This document shows positions 36,651 to 44,131 of a stretch of DNA of 62,432 nt, one piece after another (positions within the stretch are counted from its first letter, which is position 1; each line of letters begins with the position of its first letter). The position numbers were made by a program, and so were the translations under genes. Location of the stretch: contig JAITFP010000064.1 in assembly GCA_031281275.1 (NCBI GenBank), positions 1-62,432 of the forward strand. Direction: 5' to 3'. The notes under the pieces are model-generated. The model did no database searches and was not told where the DNA came from. It saw only the letters and a program-made list of their open reading frames with translations. The DNA is from Candidatus Fibrimonadaceae bacterium (GTDB taxonomy: Bacteria; Fibrobacterota; Fibrobacteria; Fibrobacterales; Fibrobacteraceae).

Positions 36651-37052
36651 ATGATATTTGCAATCTTGTTATTTTCATTTGCTGTTTTTGCTCAGGAACT
36701 CCCCAGAGGAGATATTTTAATAAATGGCGAAGTTCCGCTTGGTTTTTATAAAGCTGGAATTCGCTATGGAAACTCATCGGGCGATTCTCTCCACATTAAA
36801 TGGTCTCACGCCGCAGAGGCAGATACTTTTTGGGTGCATAAGGGAAAACTCAGTTTGGAATACATAACAAGATATGGCAAGCGCACCGCTTGGTACAATA
36901 ATCCCCTCAGATACGAAAGGCGAATGGCAACCCATCATCTAAGAGAGTACGTATTGAATAGTCCACTTAAATTTGATAATTTGGAGAGTCTGGCTAAAAA
37001 CCAAAACCCTATGTTTTCAGGAAAAAACTTGCTGGAATATTTTACAAGATAA
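36651..37052 (+). CDS. Small secreted protein of unknown function
   Basis: 133 residues. Signal peptide MIFAILLFSFAVFAQE. The mature part (PRGDILINGEVPLGFYKAG, then SLEYITRYGKRTAWYNNP) is rich in aromatic and basic residues and shows no known motif. It starts 6 bases after recA and is probably on its transcript. It ends two bases before the convergent SPOR lipoprotein. Confidence 0.68.
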   Translation: MIFAILLFSFAVFAQELPRGDILINGEVPLGFYKAGIRYGNSSGDSLHIKWSHAAEADTFWVHKGKLSLEYITRYGKRTAWYNNPLRYERRMATHHLREYVLNSPLKFDNLESLAKNQNPMFSGKNLLEYFTR

Positions 37053-37053
37053 G

Positions 37054-37977
37054 CTAGCGTCTGCTTTTCATTTTAACTCTGCCACGAGAATCAATCTCGG
37101 CTTCTTTTTCTGATTTTTTGGATTTAGAGGTTTTGTTGGTTGTAGGTGGTGGAGCATTTTTAGATGCTGGAGCAGCTTTAGGCGCAGGTGCAGCCTTGGG
37201 TGCAGGAGCTTTGATAACAGGTGGCTGAGGCTCCTTTGCAGGAATTTTTGGCGGAGGCACGGCATTAGAGGATACTGTGGCATTTGCGGCTTTTGCAATG
37301 GCTTTATATTCTTCTTTTGCAGCTGCTATGGCAGCTGCTCTTTCGGCATCTCTTCTTTCTTGTTCAGACATTTTTTTAGGTTGTTCTAGTCTCTCAACTT
37401 CAAATACTGGTTCTGGCTCTGAATAGGTTAGTTTGCCAATATTGTCGTTTCTGCTCCTGTCCACCCACCAAGAGTAGCCTAGTGGTTCCAGCCTGGATTT
37501 GGCAAATGCTTCTGCTGCAGGTTTCGCAGCAAAAAAACCAATTCTAACCCTATTATATGTGCCAATCATACCTTTTTCAGGGTCTGGATTATCAACTTTT
37601 GCGTTATATGCCTTAATTCCACTTTCTGCCAATTTTTTTATCAATCTTCTTGCAGATGACTCCGTTGGAACAATTGATACTTGAATAACATATCTGCCTT
37701 TGCTGAGTTGCTCTGCATCGCCGCCATAATAAACTTCTGTTTTGGCAACGGGTTCTTTTACAGGAGCTTCTTTGACCGAAGATTTTACAGGTTTGGCTGG
37801 TGGTTCGCTAGGTTTTTCCGCAACAACCTGCGGTTCCGCCTTTTCCTCTGCTGGTGGTGCGGTTTCATTGGTAGCGGCTTGTGCTGGAGGTGGCAAAGGA
37901 ATAGGAATAACGTCTTCTTCGCAAGCGAGGAAGAGCATTGAAAAGGCAAGCATAATCAAAACAAAAAGTTTTTTCAT
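37054..37977 (-). CDS. SPOR-domain lipoprotein
   Basis: 307 residues. Lipoprotein signal MKKLFVLIMLAFSMLFLAC (Cys19), then a Pro/Glu/Ala-rich linker to ~80. Residues ~90-170 form a SPOR domain (GRYVIQVSIVPTESSARRLIKKLAESGIKAYN, YNRVRIGFFAAKPAAEAFA), which binds denuded glycan strands at the division site. The C-terminal third is a low-complexity Ala/Pro/Lys tail (KAPAPKAAPAPKAAPASK) ending in SRGRVKMKSRR. Probably a septal envelope protein. Confidence 0.86.
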   Translation of the reverse strand: MKKLFVLIMLAFSMLFLACEEDVIPIPLPPPAQAATNETAPPAEEKAEPQVVAEKPSEPPAKPVKSSVKEAPVKEPVAKTEVYYGGDAEQLSKGRYVIQVSIVPTESSARRLIKKLAESGIKAYNAKVDNPDPEKGMIGTYNRVRIGFFAAKPAAEAFAKSRLEPLGYSWWVDRSRNDNIGKLTYSEPEPVFEVERLEQPKKMSEQERRDAERAAAIAAAKEEYKAIAKAANATVSSNAVPPPKIPAKEPQPPVIKAPAPKAAPAPKAAPASKNAPPPTTNKTSKSKKSEKEAEIDSRGRVKMKSRR

Positions 37978-37998
37978 ATAAATAAACTCCCTACTTTG

Positions 37999-38004
37999 AA
38001 TATA
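37999..38004 (-). promoter_or_regulatory. -10 element of the SPOR gene
   Basis: TTTTTCTATATT, 21 bases before the ATG, with GGGAG between as ribosome site. Confidence 0.5.
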
Positions 38005-38018
38005 GAAAAATTTTGAAG

Positions 38019-39113
38019 CTAGTGGCTAACAAACACCCCCATCATTTCCAAATGAAAGGTTTGGGGGTAAAAGGCAAAACCTTTAATGCTTTCAAGTTTG
38101 TAGCCTCCATTTAGCAATTTGCGGGTGTCGCGGGCTAGGGTGGCGGGGTTGCAGGAGATGTATATCAGTTTGTAGGTTTTGTTTTTGCATAGGCACTGGC
38201 AGAGTTCGTCTGTCATTCCTTCTCGGGGTGGATCTATTAAAATGCAGGATTTACTCAAAAGGGGGGTGTTTTTGTTGAACCAATCCTCTGCGTTTATTGC
38301 GTGAAATTCGCAGTTTTTGCCTAGATTTTTTTCGGCAAATTTTTGGCACAGGGGATTTTGCTCAACCGCAATAACACGTTCAAATTTATCTTGCAAAAAT
38401 GCCGAAAATAGCCCAACTCCGCTAAAAATATCCAAAAGAATATCGCCTTTGCCTGCGGTTTTTTGAATTTCATCTATTAGTTTTGGCAATAATTCCAAAT
38501 TGCTTTGGAAAAATACGCTTTCGTCTGCGTGAATATGCTTGCCCAAAAATTCTTCGCTTTTATTGTCAAATAAATAACGCTTTTTTAAGCTTGAACTTTC
38601 TTTTAGTTTTTCATTTAAATTTTGCGATAGAACAAAGCATTTTTCTATTGGCACTACATTATTTGCAGCTCGCTCGCTAAAACCCCAAGGAATATTTTTA
38701 TTTTTTGTGGCAAATACCTGTGCCCTATAGCGATAAGCCCACTCTGCTCCGTGATGGATTTCAAAATTTTGCGGCAAATTTATTTTTGCAGTTCGTGCAA
38801 ATAAATCTAAAACGATTTGTTTTAATAATTCTATTTGTCCTTCAAATTTCACGTGTTGGGCATTGCAGCCTCCGCATTTGCCATAGTATTTGCATAGGGG
38901 AGTGTGCCGCCATTTATTTGGTTCCAGAATTTTTGTTGCGATTGCTTTTGAAAAATCTTTTTTTTGCTCTGTTATTTTTATTTCTGTGAATTCGTTTGGC
39001 AAGGCACCTTCAACAAAACATACAGAACCACTCGGCAAGCGAGCAAAGCCCGCTCCGCCATTTATTATTTTTTCAATTTTTAAAACCTTTTCCCCAGAGG
39101 AATAGTAACCCAT
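38019..39113 (-). CDS. TRAM-domain 23S rRNA uracil-C5 methyltransferase (RlmD/TrmA superfamily)
   Basis: 364 residues. N-terminal TRAM domain (KIEKIINGGAGFARLPSG), then the 4Fe-4S cysteine set CKYYGKCGGCNAQHV near residue 75, a Rossmann SAM domain (DILLDIFSGVGLFSAFLQ), DPPREGM and the active-site YISCNPATLARD. The enzyme methylates a uracil in 23S rRNA; which position (1939 or 747) cannot be decided. ATG 39113 overlaps the previous gene by 34 bases, but no later start would keep the TRAM domain. Confidence 0.88.
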   Translation of the reverse strand: MGYYSSGEKVLKIEKIINGGAGFARLPSGSVCFVEGALPNEFTEIKITEQKKDFSKAIATKILEPNKWRHTPLCKYYGKCGGCNAQHVKFEGQIELLKQIVLDLFARTAKINLPQNFEIHHGAEWAYRYRAQVFATKNKNIPWGFSERAANNVVPIEKCFVLSQNLNEKLKESSSLKKRYLFDNKSEEFLGKHIHADESVFFQSNLELLPKLIDEIQKTAGKGDILLDIFSGVGLFSAFLQDKFERVIAVEQNPLCQKFAEKNLGKNCEFHAINAEDWFNKNTPLLSKSCILIDPPREGMTDELCQCLCKNKTYKLIYISCNPATLARDTRKLLNGGYKLESIKGFAFYPQTFHLEMMGVFVSH

Positions 39114-40030
39114 TCTTTGAACTTAGGGTGCCAGTAAACAAGGTTTGCCGCAGTATTAAAAACTATGGTGATAAAAGCGGGATTTTCTATTGTGACTTTG
39201 GCTTTGGTAGCTGTGTTCACATATTCGCCTGGGTCGGTGAGCATAACTCCGTTTTCTATAACTACATTTTTGTCTGCGCTACCATAGGGGCTTAGGTCGT
39301 AAGTGCCGTCTTTGAGAGACATATTCACAAATAATGCAACTTGACCTGTTGATTCATTCAGCAAATATGCTGCGGCATCCACATAGCCGTCACCGTTAAA
39401 ATCGCCTTTTACCACTGTGAATAGATTTTTAGGGTCGTTTTTTAGTCTTATGGGAAAAGAGGCGAGTTCTTTTGCGGATTCTGGAAAACGCCAGCCTTCT
39501 GGGGCAAAAAATGGCACGGTGTCTCTGGTTAATTTTGAAATGGGAAGGTTTTTAGGTTTTGTGAATTTCAAAGTTTTATTTGTAGCTTGTAGTTCAAGTT
39601 CGGTTTCCGATACACTCAAAATGGGCATAAAGTTTTTATACTCTTCTTTTATTAGTTTTTCAATTTCCTTTCTAGAGTTTTGAGCAGCCTCTGCATCGCT
39701 CATAGAACCGTCTTCTATTTCTATGGTGGGATTTTTGGGATATTTTTTTAGTTCCGAATCCAAGCGATATTCTCCCTCAGAGATTATTTTCAATTTGTAT
39801 TTCAAATTTATTTTTTGAGGACCATAGTCTGGGTAATTTATATCGTATATGCTCACTTCCACTAATTTCCAGTCGCTTGTGAGCTTCATAGTATCTGCTT
39901 CCAGAGATACTATGGAACCGGATTTTTGTGGTTTTTCCAGTGTCCAATTTCCTATAACGGAACTTTGATTTATGGTAGCGCTATTTGCAAAAATAACAAG
40001 AAATAAAACGCCCAATAGAATTTTTTTCAT
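39080..40030 (-). CDS. Secreted protein with one FG-GAP-like repeat
   Basis: 316 residues. Signal peptide MKKILLGVLFLVIFANSATI. The body begins with a lipocalin-like phrase (SVIGNWTLEKPQKSGSIVSLEADTM) and contains GDFNGDGYVDAAAYLLN, a calcium-binding FG-GAP/VCBS-type loop (~217). The end (FITIVFNTAANLVYWHPKFKEWV) is beta-rich. No recognised enzyme family. The leader of ~46 bases carries the common -10 element. Confidence 0.7.
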   Translation of the reverse strand: MKKILLGVLFLVIFANSATINQSSVIGNWTLEKPQKSGSIVSLEADTMKLTSDWKLVEVSIYDINYPDYGPQKINLKYKLKIISEGEYRLDSELKKYPKNPTIEIEDGSMSDAEAAQNSRKEIEKLIKEEYKNFMPILSVSETELELQATNKTLKFTKPKNLPISKLTRDTVPFFAPEGWRFPESAKELASFPIRLKNDPKNLFTVVKGDFNGDGYVDAAAYLLNESTGQVALFVNMSLKDGTYDLSPYGSADKNVVIENGVMLTDPGEYVNTATKAKVTIENPAFITIVFNTAANLVYWHPKFKEWVTIPLGKRF

Positions 40031-40063
40031 AAGAACCTCGCTATGTTTATGTTTTGAATTTCC

Positions 40064-40069
40064 AATATA
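40064..40069 (-). promoter_or_regulatory. -10 element upstream of the secreted FG-GAP-like gene
   Basis: TTTTTCTATATT on the minus strand, 33 bases before the ATG at 40030; a GCGAGG site sits close to the ATG. Confidence 0.5.
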
Positions 40070-40076
40070 GAAAAAT

Positions 40077-40778
40077 TTAAGACCTGAATCTCAATTTTAG
40101 CACCAAAAAGAATGCTTCAGATATTATTCCGCCGCTCATTTTTGAAGAACCTTTTGTGCGATCTGTGAAAATTATAGGGATTTCCTTTATTTTGAGTCCC
40201 TTTTTCCAAAGTGTGTGTGTGGTTTCCATTTGAAAGCAGTAGCCATCGCTTTTTAGCTTGCCAAAGTCTAAACTTTGCAAGGCTTCACGGCTAAAGCATT
40301 TAAAGCCGCCTGTGGCATCAGAAAAAGGCATTCCCGTTACAAATCTTGTGTAAAAATTTGCGCAATAGCTTAAAATTAATCTCTTCCAGTCCCAATTTAC
40401 AACTGATATTTTCCCGTTCAAATAACGGCTGCCTAAAACCAAATCTGCATTTTCTGCTTCTTTCAAAAAACTATTCAATGCCTGCGGGCTATGAGAGCCG
40501 TCTGCATCCATTTCAAAAACTCTATCGTAATCTTTTTCCAATGCCCACTTAAAGCCTGCTACGTAGGCTGTTCCAAGACCCATCTTTTTTTCTCTTCGCA
40601 AGAGGTGAACCCTATTGTTTTCTTTTGATAAATTTTCAACAAAATTTCCTGTGCCGTCTGGAGAACCATCGTCAACAACCAAAATTTCCAGATTCTCATT
40701 TTGTTCCAAAATACGTGGAAGAATCTCTGGAATATTTTCCATTTCGTTGTAAGTGGGAATTATCACTAGGAATTTCAT
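40077..40778 (-). CDS. Family 2 glycosyltransferase, polyprenol-phosphate mannose synthase type
   Basis: 233 residues, soluble GT-A fold. Visible are IIPTYNEMENIPEIL, VDDGSPDGTGNF, FEMDADGSHSPQAL (D-x-D-type DAD metal site), LVLGSRYLNG and the C-terminal TDRTKGSSKMSGGI, all hallmarks of dolichol/polyprenol-phosphate mannosyltransferases (DPM1/Ppm1). It uses GDP-mannose and a lipid phosphate to make a mannosyl donor for periplasmic glycosylation. It lacks the C-terminal membrane domain seen in some relatives. ATG overlaps the leuD stop as ATGA. Confidence 0.88.
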   Translation of the reverse strand: MKFLVIIPTYNEMENIPEILPRILEQNENLEILVVDDGSPDGTGNFVENLSKENNRVHLLRREKKMGLGTAYVAGFKWALEKDYDRVFEMDADGSHSPQALNSFLKEAENADLVLGSRYLNGKISVVNWDWKRLILSYCANFYTRFVTGMPFSDATGGFKCFSREALQSLDFGKLKSDGYCFQMETTHTLWKKGLKIKEIPIIFTDRTKGSSKMSGGIISEAFFLVLKLRFRS

Positions 40779-41356
40779 AGCGAGTTTGCCAGGGCTTCAA
40801 TTTTTTCTTTGTTCAAAAGCAAAACGCTCCGAGCATGCCAAGAACCATCTAAAAACTGCCCGCGTGGACCATCTGCTAATTTTAGCTCATAAGATTTTTC
40901 GCCAAATTTTGCATTTAGTTCCTTAACGCTAACAGAAAATTCAGCATCAGGATTTTTCTCTATGTGCGCTAAAATTTCCTCTGCCGTTTCGTGGCTTGCA
41001 ACAAAGCATGGAATACCAATGGAAACGCAGTTTCCAAAGAAAATTTCGCTATAGCTTTCGGCTATTATGGCTTTTATCCCAAAGCGCATAAGAGCCTGTG
41101 GTGCATGCTCTCTGCTGGAACCGCATCCAAAATTGCGATTGGAAACCAAAATGCCAGCGCCTTTGTATTTGGAATCTCTAAAAGGATGTGTGCCACCTTG
41201 TTTGCTAACACCTTCAATATCATCTTCAAAGGCGTGCTCGCCAAGACCATCAAAGGTTACGCTTTTTAAAAACCTTGCTGGTATAATGCGGTCTGTGTCT
41301 ATGTCATTGCCTCTAAGAGGCAATCCTTTGCTTGTTATTTGTTCTATTATGTGCAT
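40775..41356 (-). CDS. leuD: 3-isopropylmalate dehydratase small subunit
   Basis: 193 residues. Swivel domain of the leucine-pathway isomerase: GNDIDTDRIIPARFL, NFGCGSSREHAPQAL and ESYSEIFFGNCVSIGIP. It works with the 4Fe-4S large subunit LeuC to isomerise isopropylmalate. leuC is not in the window. The gene shares an ATGA overlap with the mannosyltransferase. No leader-peptide attenuator is visible; the start is 21 bases from the neighbouring gene end. Confidence 0.94.
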   Translation of the reverse strand: MHIIEQITSKGLPLRGNDIDTDRIIPARFLKSVTFDGLGEHAFEDDIEGVSKQGGTHPFRDSKYKGAGILVSNRNFGCGSSREHAPQALMRFGIKAIIAESYSEIFFGNCVSIGIPCFVASHETAEEILAHIEKNPDAEFSVSVKELNAKFGEKSYELKLADGPRGQFLDGSWHARSVLLLNKEKIEALANSL

Positions 41357-41377
41357 AGGATATGCAAATTAGAAAAA

Positions 41378-42733
41378 TCAAAATCTCCATCCGAAGGCGA
41401 ATGTATAACGAGGTCCGCCCACAAGTATAAATTTTTCAAGCAATGAGAAAGCATCGTCAAATTTTCCAACTTCCGCTTTTGCATTCTCCACTATTGCATT
41501 CTCCGGCATTGCCTCCTCCGCTTTTTTCTCAACATAATCTGCTAATTGTTTAACTATTGTTTTTTTGCCAAGCCCCTTTGCGAGGTACCATCCAATAGCA
41601 TGTTCAAAAATAAACCCGCCCGGTTTGCCAAAGTCAACTCTCCATCCGAGCTTGCCGCCATACTTTAAATAACCTCTTGATGCTTTGTGATCAATATCAA
41701 CCTTATAAGAGGTGTCCTTTGTTATGTCGTCTCCAGATCCAGGGATATCAGGGAGATCGATACCAGGAATATCGGGGAAATCGGGGATATCAGGGAAATC
41801 TGGGAGCTTGGCTTTTATTCTTACGTTTACAATGGCTTCACCAGAGAAATCTGTTGCCAATTTTGCGTAACCTACCATTCCTTCCAAAAAGAAAGAACCT
41901 CCAAAAGGATATAAACGGGGATGAGCTTCTATGGAAGAAATGGAAAGCTTAGCTTTAAGCTTGGCTTCGAGTGTGGATTCAATTTCCACTGTAATAGGTG
42001 GCGCAGGCGGCTCATTTATGGTGCTATCTATTGCAATTGTTTTTTCTTCTTTTACTCCTGTTTTAAAATCCATATAGGCATATCTCAATGGCAAACTCAA
42101 AAATCTAATAGGTTGAAATTCGTATTGTGCTGCATAGCCCAAAGCGGATATATCTACATTTTTCAATTTTTTTCCGAGAGTTTTAGCAACCGCGTTCACT
42201 CCCTCGCCGATAATCGTGGGTCCAAGGTCAACGGTGATGGTATTCATTGGCAGCGACGGTTTTTGCGGAGGTGGAGGCGTTGTGTCTTTTGGTACAGGTA
42301 CAGGTGCAGGAGTAGGCGCTATGCTTGCACTGTCAATTTTTGGCGATACAGTTGATGGTGTTGTGCTTTGTGGTAGCGGTGTGGGTGTTGGCGCAGGCAC
42401 TATGCTTGTACTGTCGGTTGGTGGTGGTACCACTGGTTTTGATATCGTATCTTCTGGCATTGGCATTGGCGGCAGTGGTGGCAATGGTGGTAGTGGTAGT
42501 GTGTCTTTAGGGTCTTTAGGTGATGGCATTGGCGATTGTGGTGGTACCGTAGGTATTAATTCTTCCGGTATAGGCTGTGCTGGCACTAGTGGCACTACCG
42601 GTTCTGGTAGTGGGTCTTGCGGTATTGATATTGGTGGTGTTGGCACTGGGCTATGCGGCAACGGCGTTGTATTTTCTTGTTGTGCAAAAACTGTAAAAAC
42701 AACAAAAAGAACTAGGGGGGCAATTTTTTTCAT
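41378..42733 (-). CDS. Exported protein with Pro-rich linker and probable outer-membrane beta-rich domain
   Basis: 451 residues. Signal peptide MKKIAPLVLFVVFTVFAQQ, then ~145 residues of low-complexity Pro/Thr/Ser/Asp sequence (PVPTPPISIPQDPLPEPVV). The remaining ~290 residues (VDLGPTIIGEGVNAVAKTLG, FLSLPLRYAYMDFKTG, YPFGGSFFLEGMVGY, LKYGGKLGWRVDF, final GPRYTFAFGWRF) have alternating strands and end in Phe, as in outer-membrane barrels. An internal Pro-Asp repeat (FPDIPDFPDIPGIDLPDIPG) at ~318-338 is notable. Function unknown. Confidence 0.7.
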   Translation of the reverse strand: MKKIAPLVLFVVFTVFAQQENTTPLPHSPVPTPPISIPQDPLPEPVVPLVPAQPIPEELIPTVPPQSPMPSPKDPKDTLPLPPLPPLPPMPMPEDTISKPVVPPPTDSTSIVPAPTPTPLPQSTTPSTVSPKIDSASIAPTPAPVPVPKDTTPPPPQKPSLPMNTITVDLGPTIIGEGVNAVAKTLGKKLKNVDISALGYAAQYEFQPIRFLSLPLRYAYMDFKTGVKEEKTIAIDSTINEPPAPPITVEIESTLEAKLKAKLSISSIEAHPRLYPFGGSFFLEGMVGYAKLATDFSGEAIVNVRIKAKLPDFPDIPDFPDIPGIDLPDIPGSGDDITKDTSYKVDIDHKASRGYLKYGGKLGWRVDFGKPGGFIFEHAIGWYLAKGLGKKTIVKQLADYVEKKAEEAMPENAIVENAKAEVGKFDDAFSLLEKFILVGGPRYTFAFGWRF

Positions 42734-42765
42734 AATACATTCCCTTTTTGGTTATAGTTGTAATA

Positions 42766-42771
42766 AATATA
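42766..42771 (-). promoter_or_regulatory. -10 element of the Pro-rich exported protein
   Basis: TTTTTCTATATT, 32 bases before the ATG; the leader has AAAAAGGG as ribosome site. Confidence 0.5.
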
Positions 42772-42789
42772 GAAAAATGATTTTATGTG

Positions 42790-43353
42790 CTATCTTTTTC
42801 CAATAAGCGACATAAACTCTGCTCTGGTTGTAGCATTGCTTTTGAATGTACCAATGAGTTTGCTTGTGAACATCACAGAACCTGTTTTTTTTATGCCTCT
42901 AATGGTCATGCAGGTGTGAACGCATTCCATAACAACGCCAACACCCAGCGGTTCAAGAGAACGGTGAATTAGCTCGGCTATTTGCGTGGTTAATCTTTCT
43001 TGCACTTGGGGGCGGTGTGCGTAAAAATCAACTGCCCGTGCCAGTTTTGAAAGCCCTGCAATTCTATTGCGAGGTACATAAGCCACGTGTGCAACTCCTG
43101 TGAATGGCAAAAAATGATGCTCGCAAATACTAGTCACTGGAATATCTCTTAATAAAATCATTTCATCGTATTTTTCAACAAACTGTGTTGCCAAAATATC
43201 TTTTTCATCTTCTTTGGAATCCAATCCGCTTAAAAGTTCCGAATACATTTTTGCCACGCGCTCAGGCGTTTTAAGCAAACCTTCTCTGCTTGGATTTTCT
43301 CCCAAACCTTCTAAAATAAGTCTAAATCCATCTTCAATCTTTTTTATGTCCAT
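42790..43353 (-). CDS. folE: GTP cyclohydrolase I
   Basis: 187 residues. It opens GTP to dihydroneopterin triphosphate, first step of folate synthesis. The zinc ligands are seen in SICEHHFLPF (Cys, His) and VVMECVHTCM (Cys), with SKLARAVDFYAHRPQVQERLTTQI as the core helix. Length is typical. It overlaps the end of the upstream MlaF-like gene by 20 bases, so the two are in one transcript, which has no functional logic that I know. Confidence 0.95.
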   Translation of the reverse strand: MDIKKIEDGFRLILEGLGENPSREGLLKTPERVAKMYSELLSGLDSKEDEKDILATQFVEKYDEMILLRDIPVTSICEHHFLPFTGVAHVAYVPRNRIAGLSKLARAVDFYAHRPQVQERLTTQIAELIHRSLEPLGVGVVMECVHTCMTIRGIKKTGSVMFTSKLIGTFKSNATTRAEFMSLIGKR

Positions 43354-44092
43354 TATTGCTTTCTCCTCTTGTGAAAAATTCTCTCACTTCTTCTATATCG
43401 CTTTCCAATGCTATTTTTAAATCGGAATCCAAAAGAACATTTCCGGTTTTCAAAAATAAAATTTTATTCGCTATTGTTTTAATGGAATCAAGTTCGTGCG
43501 TAACAATGAGAACCGATAGTTTTAAATTCTCTCTCAAAAATAGCAAAAGGTCGTCTAAGGCACGGCTTGTAACGGGGTCAAGACCTGCGCTTGGCTCATC
43601 GCAAAAAAGGAGTTCGGGGTCTAAAGCTATTGCTCGTGCCAGCGCCGCTCGCTTTTTCATTCCGCCGCTGAGTTCGCTTGGCAATTTGTCTATGGCGTGG
43701 AGCATATTCACTTTTTCCAAGCGGCTTGCTACCATATCCCTAACTTCTGATTCTGGAGTTTTTGGGCGGTGCAGGCGAATTGGCAATGCAACGTTTTGAA
43801 AAACCGTTAGTGAACTCAGGAGCGCACCGTTTTGAAATAAAACCCCCATGCGTTTTTGCACAGAAAGCGGAATTAGCTCCTTGCCAGCTTTTAATCTTGT
43901 GCCTAAAATTTCTATTTCACCTGCCATTGCTCTTTCCAGCCCCAAAATATTATTCAAAAGCGTGGATTTTCCGCAACCGGATGTTCCCAAAATAGCCCTA
44001 ATTTCTCCTTGTTCCTGCGAAAAGGAAATATTCTGCAAAACTATTTTTTTCCCATAGCCTGCTTTTAAGTGAGAAACAGAAAGAACTGGCAC
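43334..44092 (-). CDS. mlaF: MlaF-type ABC transporter ATPase
   Basis: 252 residues from GTG 44092; ATGs further upstream would lie inside the opposite gene. Walker A GTSGCGKST, signature LSGGMKKRAALARAIALDP and Walker B LLFCDEPSAGLDP are of the MlaF/Ttg2A class that drives phospholipid movement between membranes. The expected MlaE permease and MlaD protein are not adjacent; an MlaC-like gene lies at 45943 on the opposite strand. -10-like TATTTT lies 7 bases before GTG. Symbol by family only. Confidence 0.85.
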   Translation of the reverse strand: MPVLSVSHLKAGYGKKIVLQNISFSQEQGEIRAILGTSGCGKSTLLNNILGLERAMAGEIEILGTRLKAGKELIPLSVQKRMGVLFQNGALLSSLTVFQNVALPIRLHRPKTPESEVRDMVASRLEKVNMLHAIDKLPSELSGGMKKRAALARAIALDPELLFCDEPSAGLDPVTSRALDDLLLFLRENLKLSVLIVTHELDSIKTIANKILFLKTGNVLLDSDLKIALESDIEEVREFFTRGESNNGHKKD

Positions 44093-44099
44093 GTGAGGT

Positions 44100-44105
44100 A
44101 AAATA
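44100..44105 (-). promoter_or_regulatory. -10-like element before the mlaF GTG
   Basis: TTTCTATTTT on the minus strand, seven bases before the start. Divergent gene at 44132 begins only 26 bases further. Confidence 0.4.
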
Positions 44106-44131
44106 GAAATTTGTAAATTTAAAACCTTCAA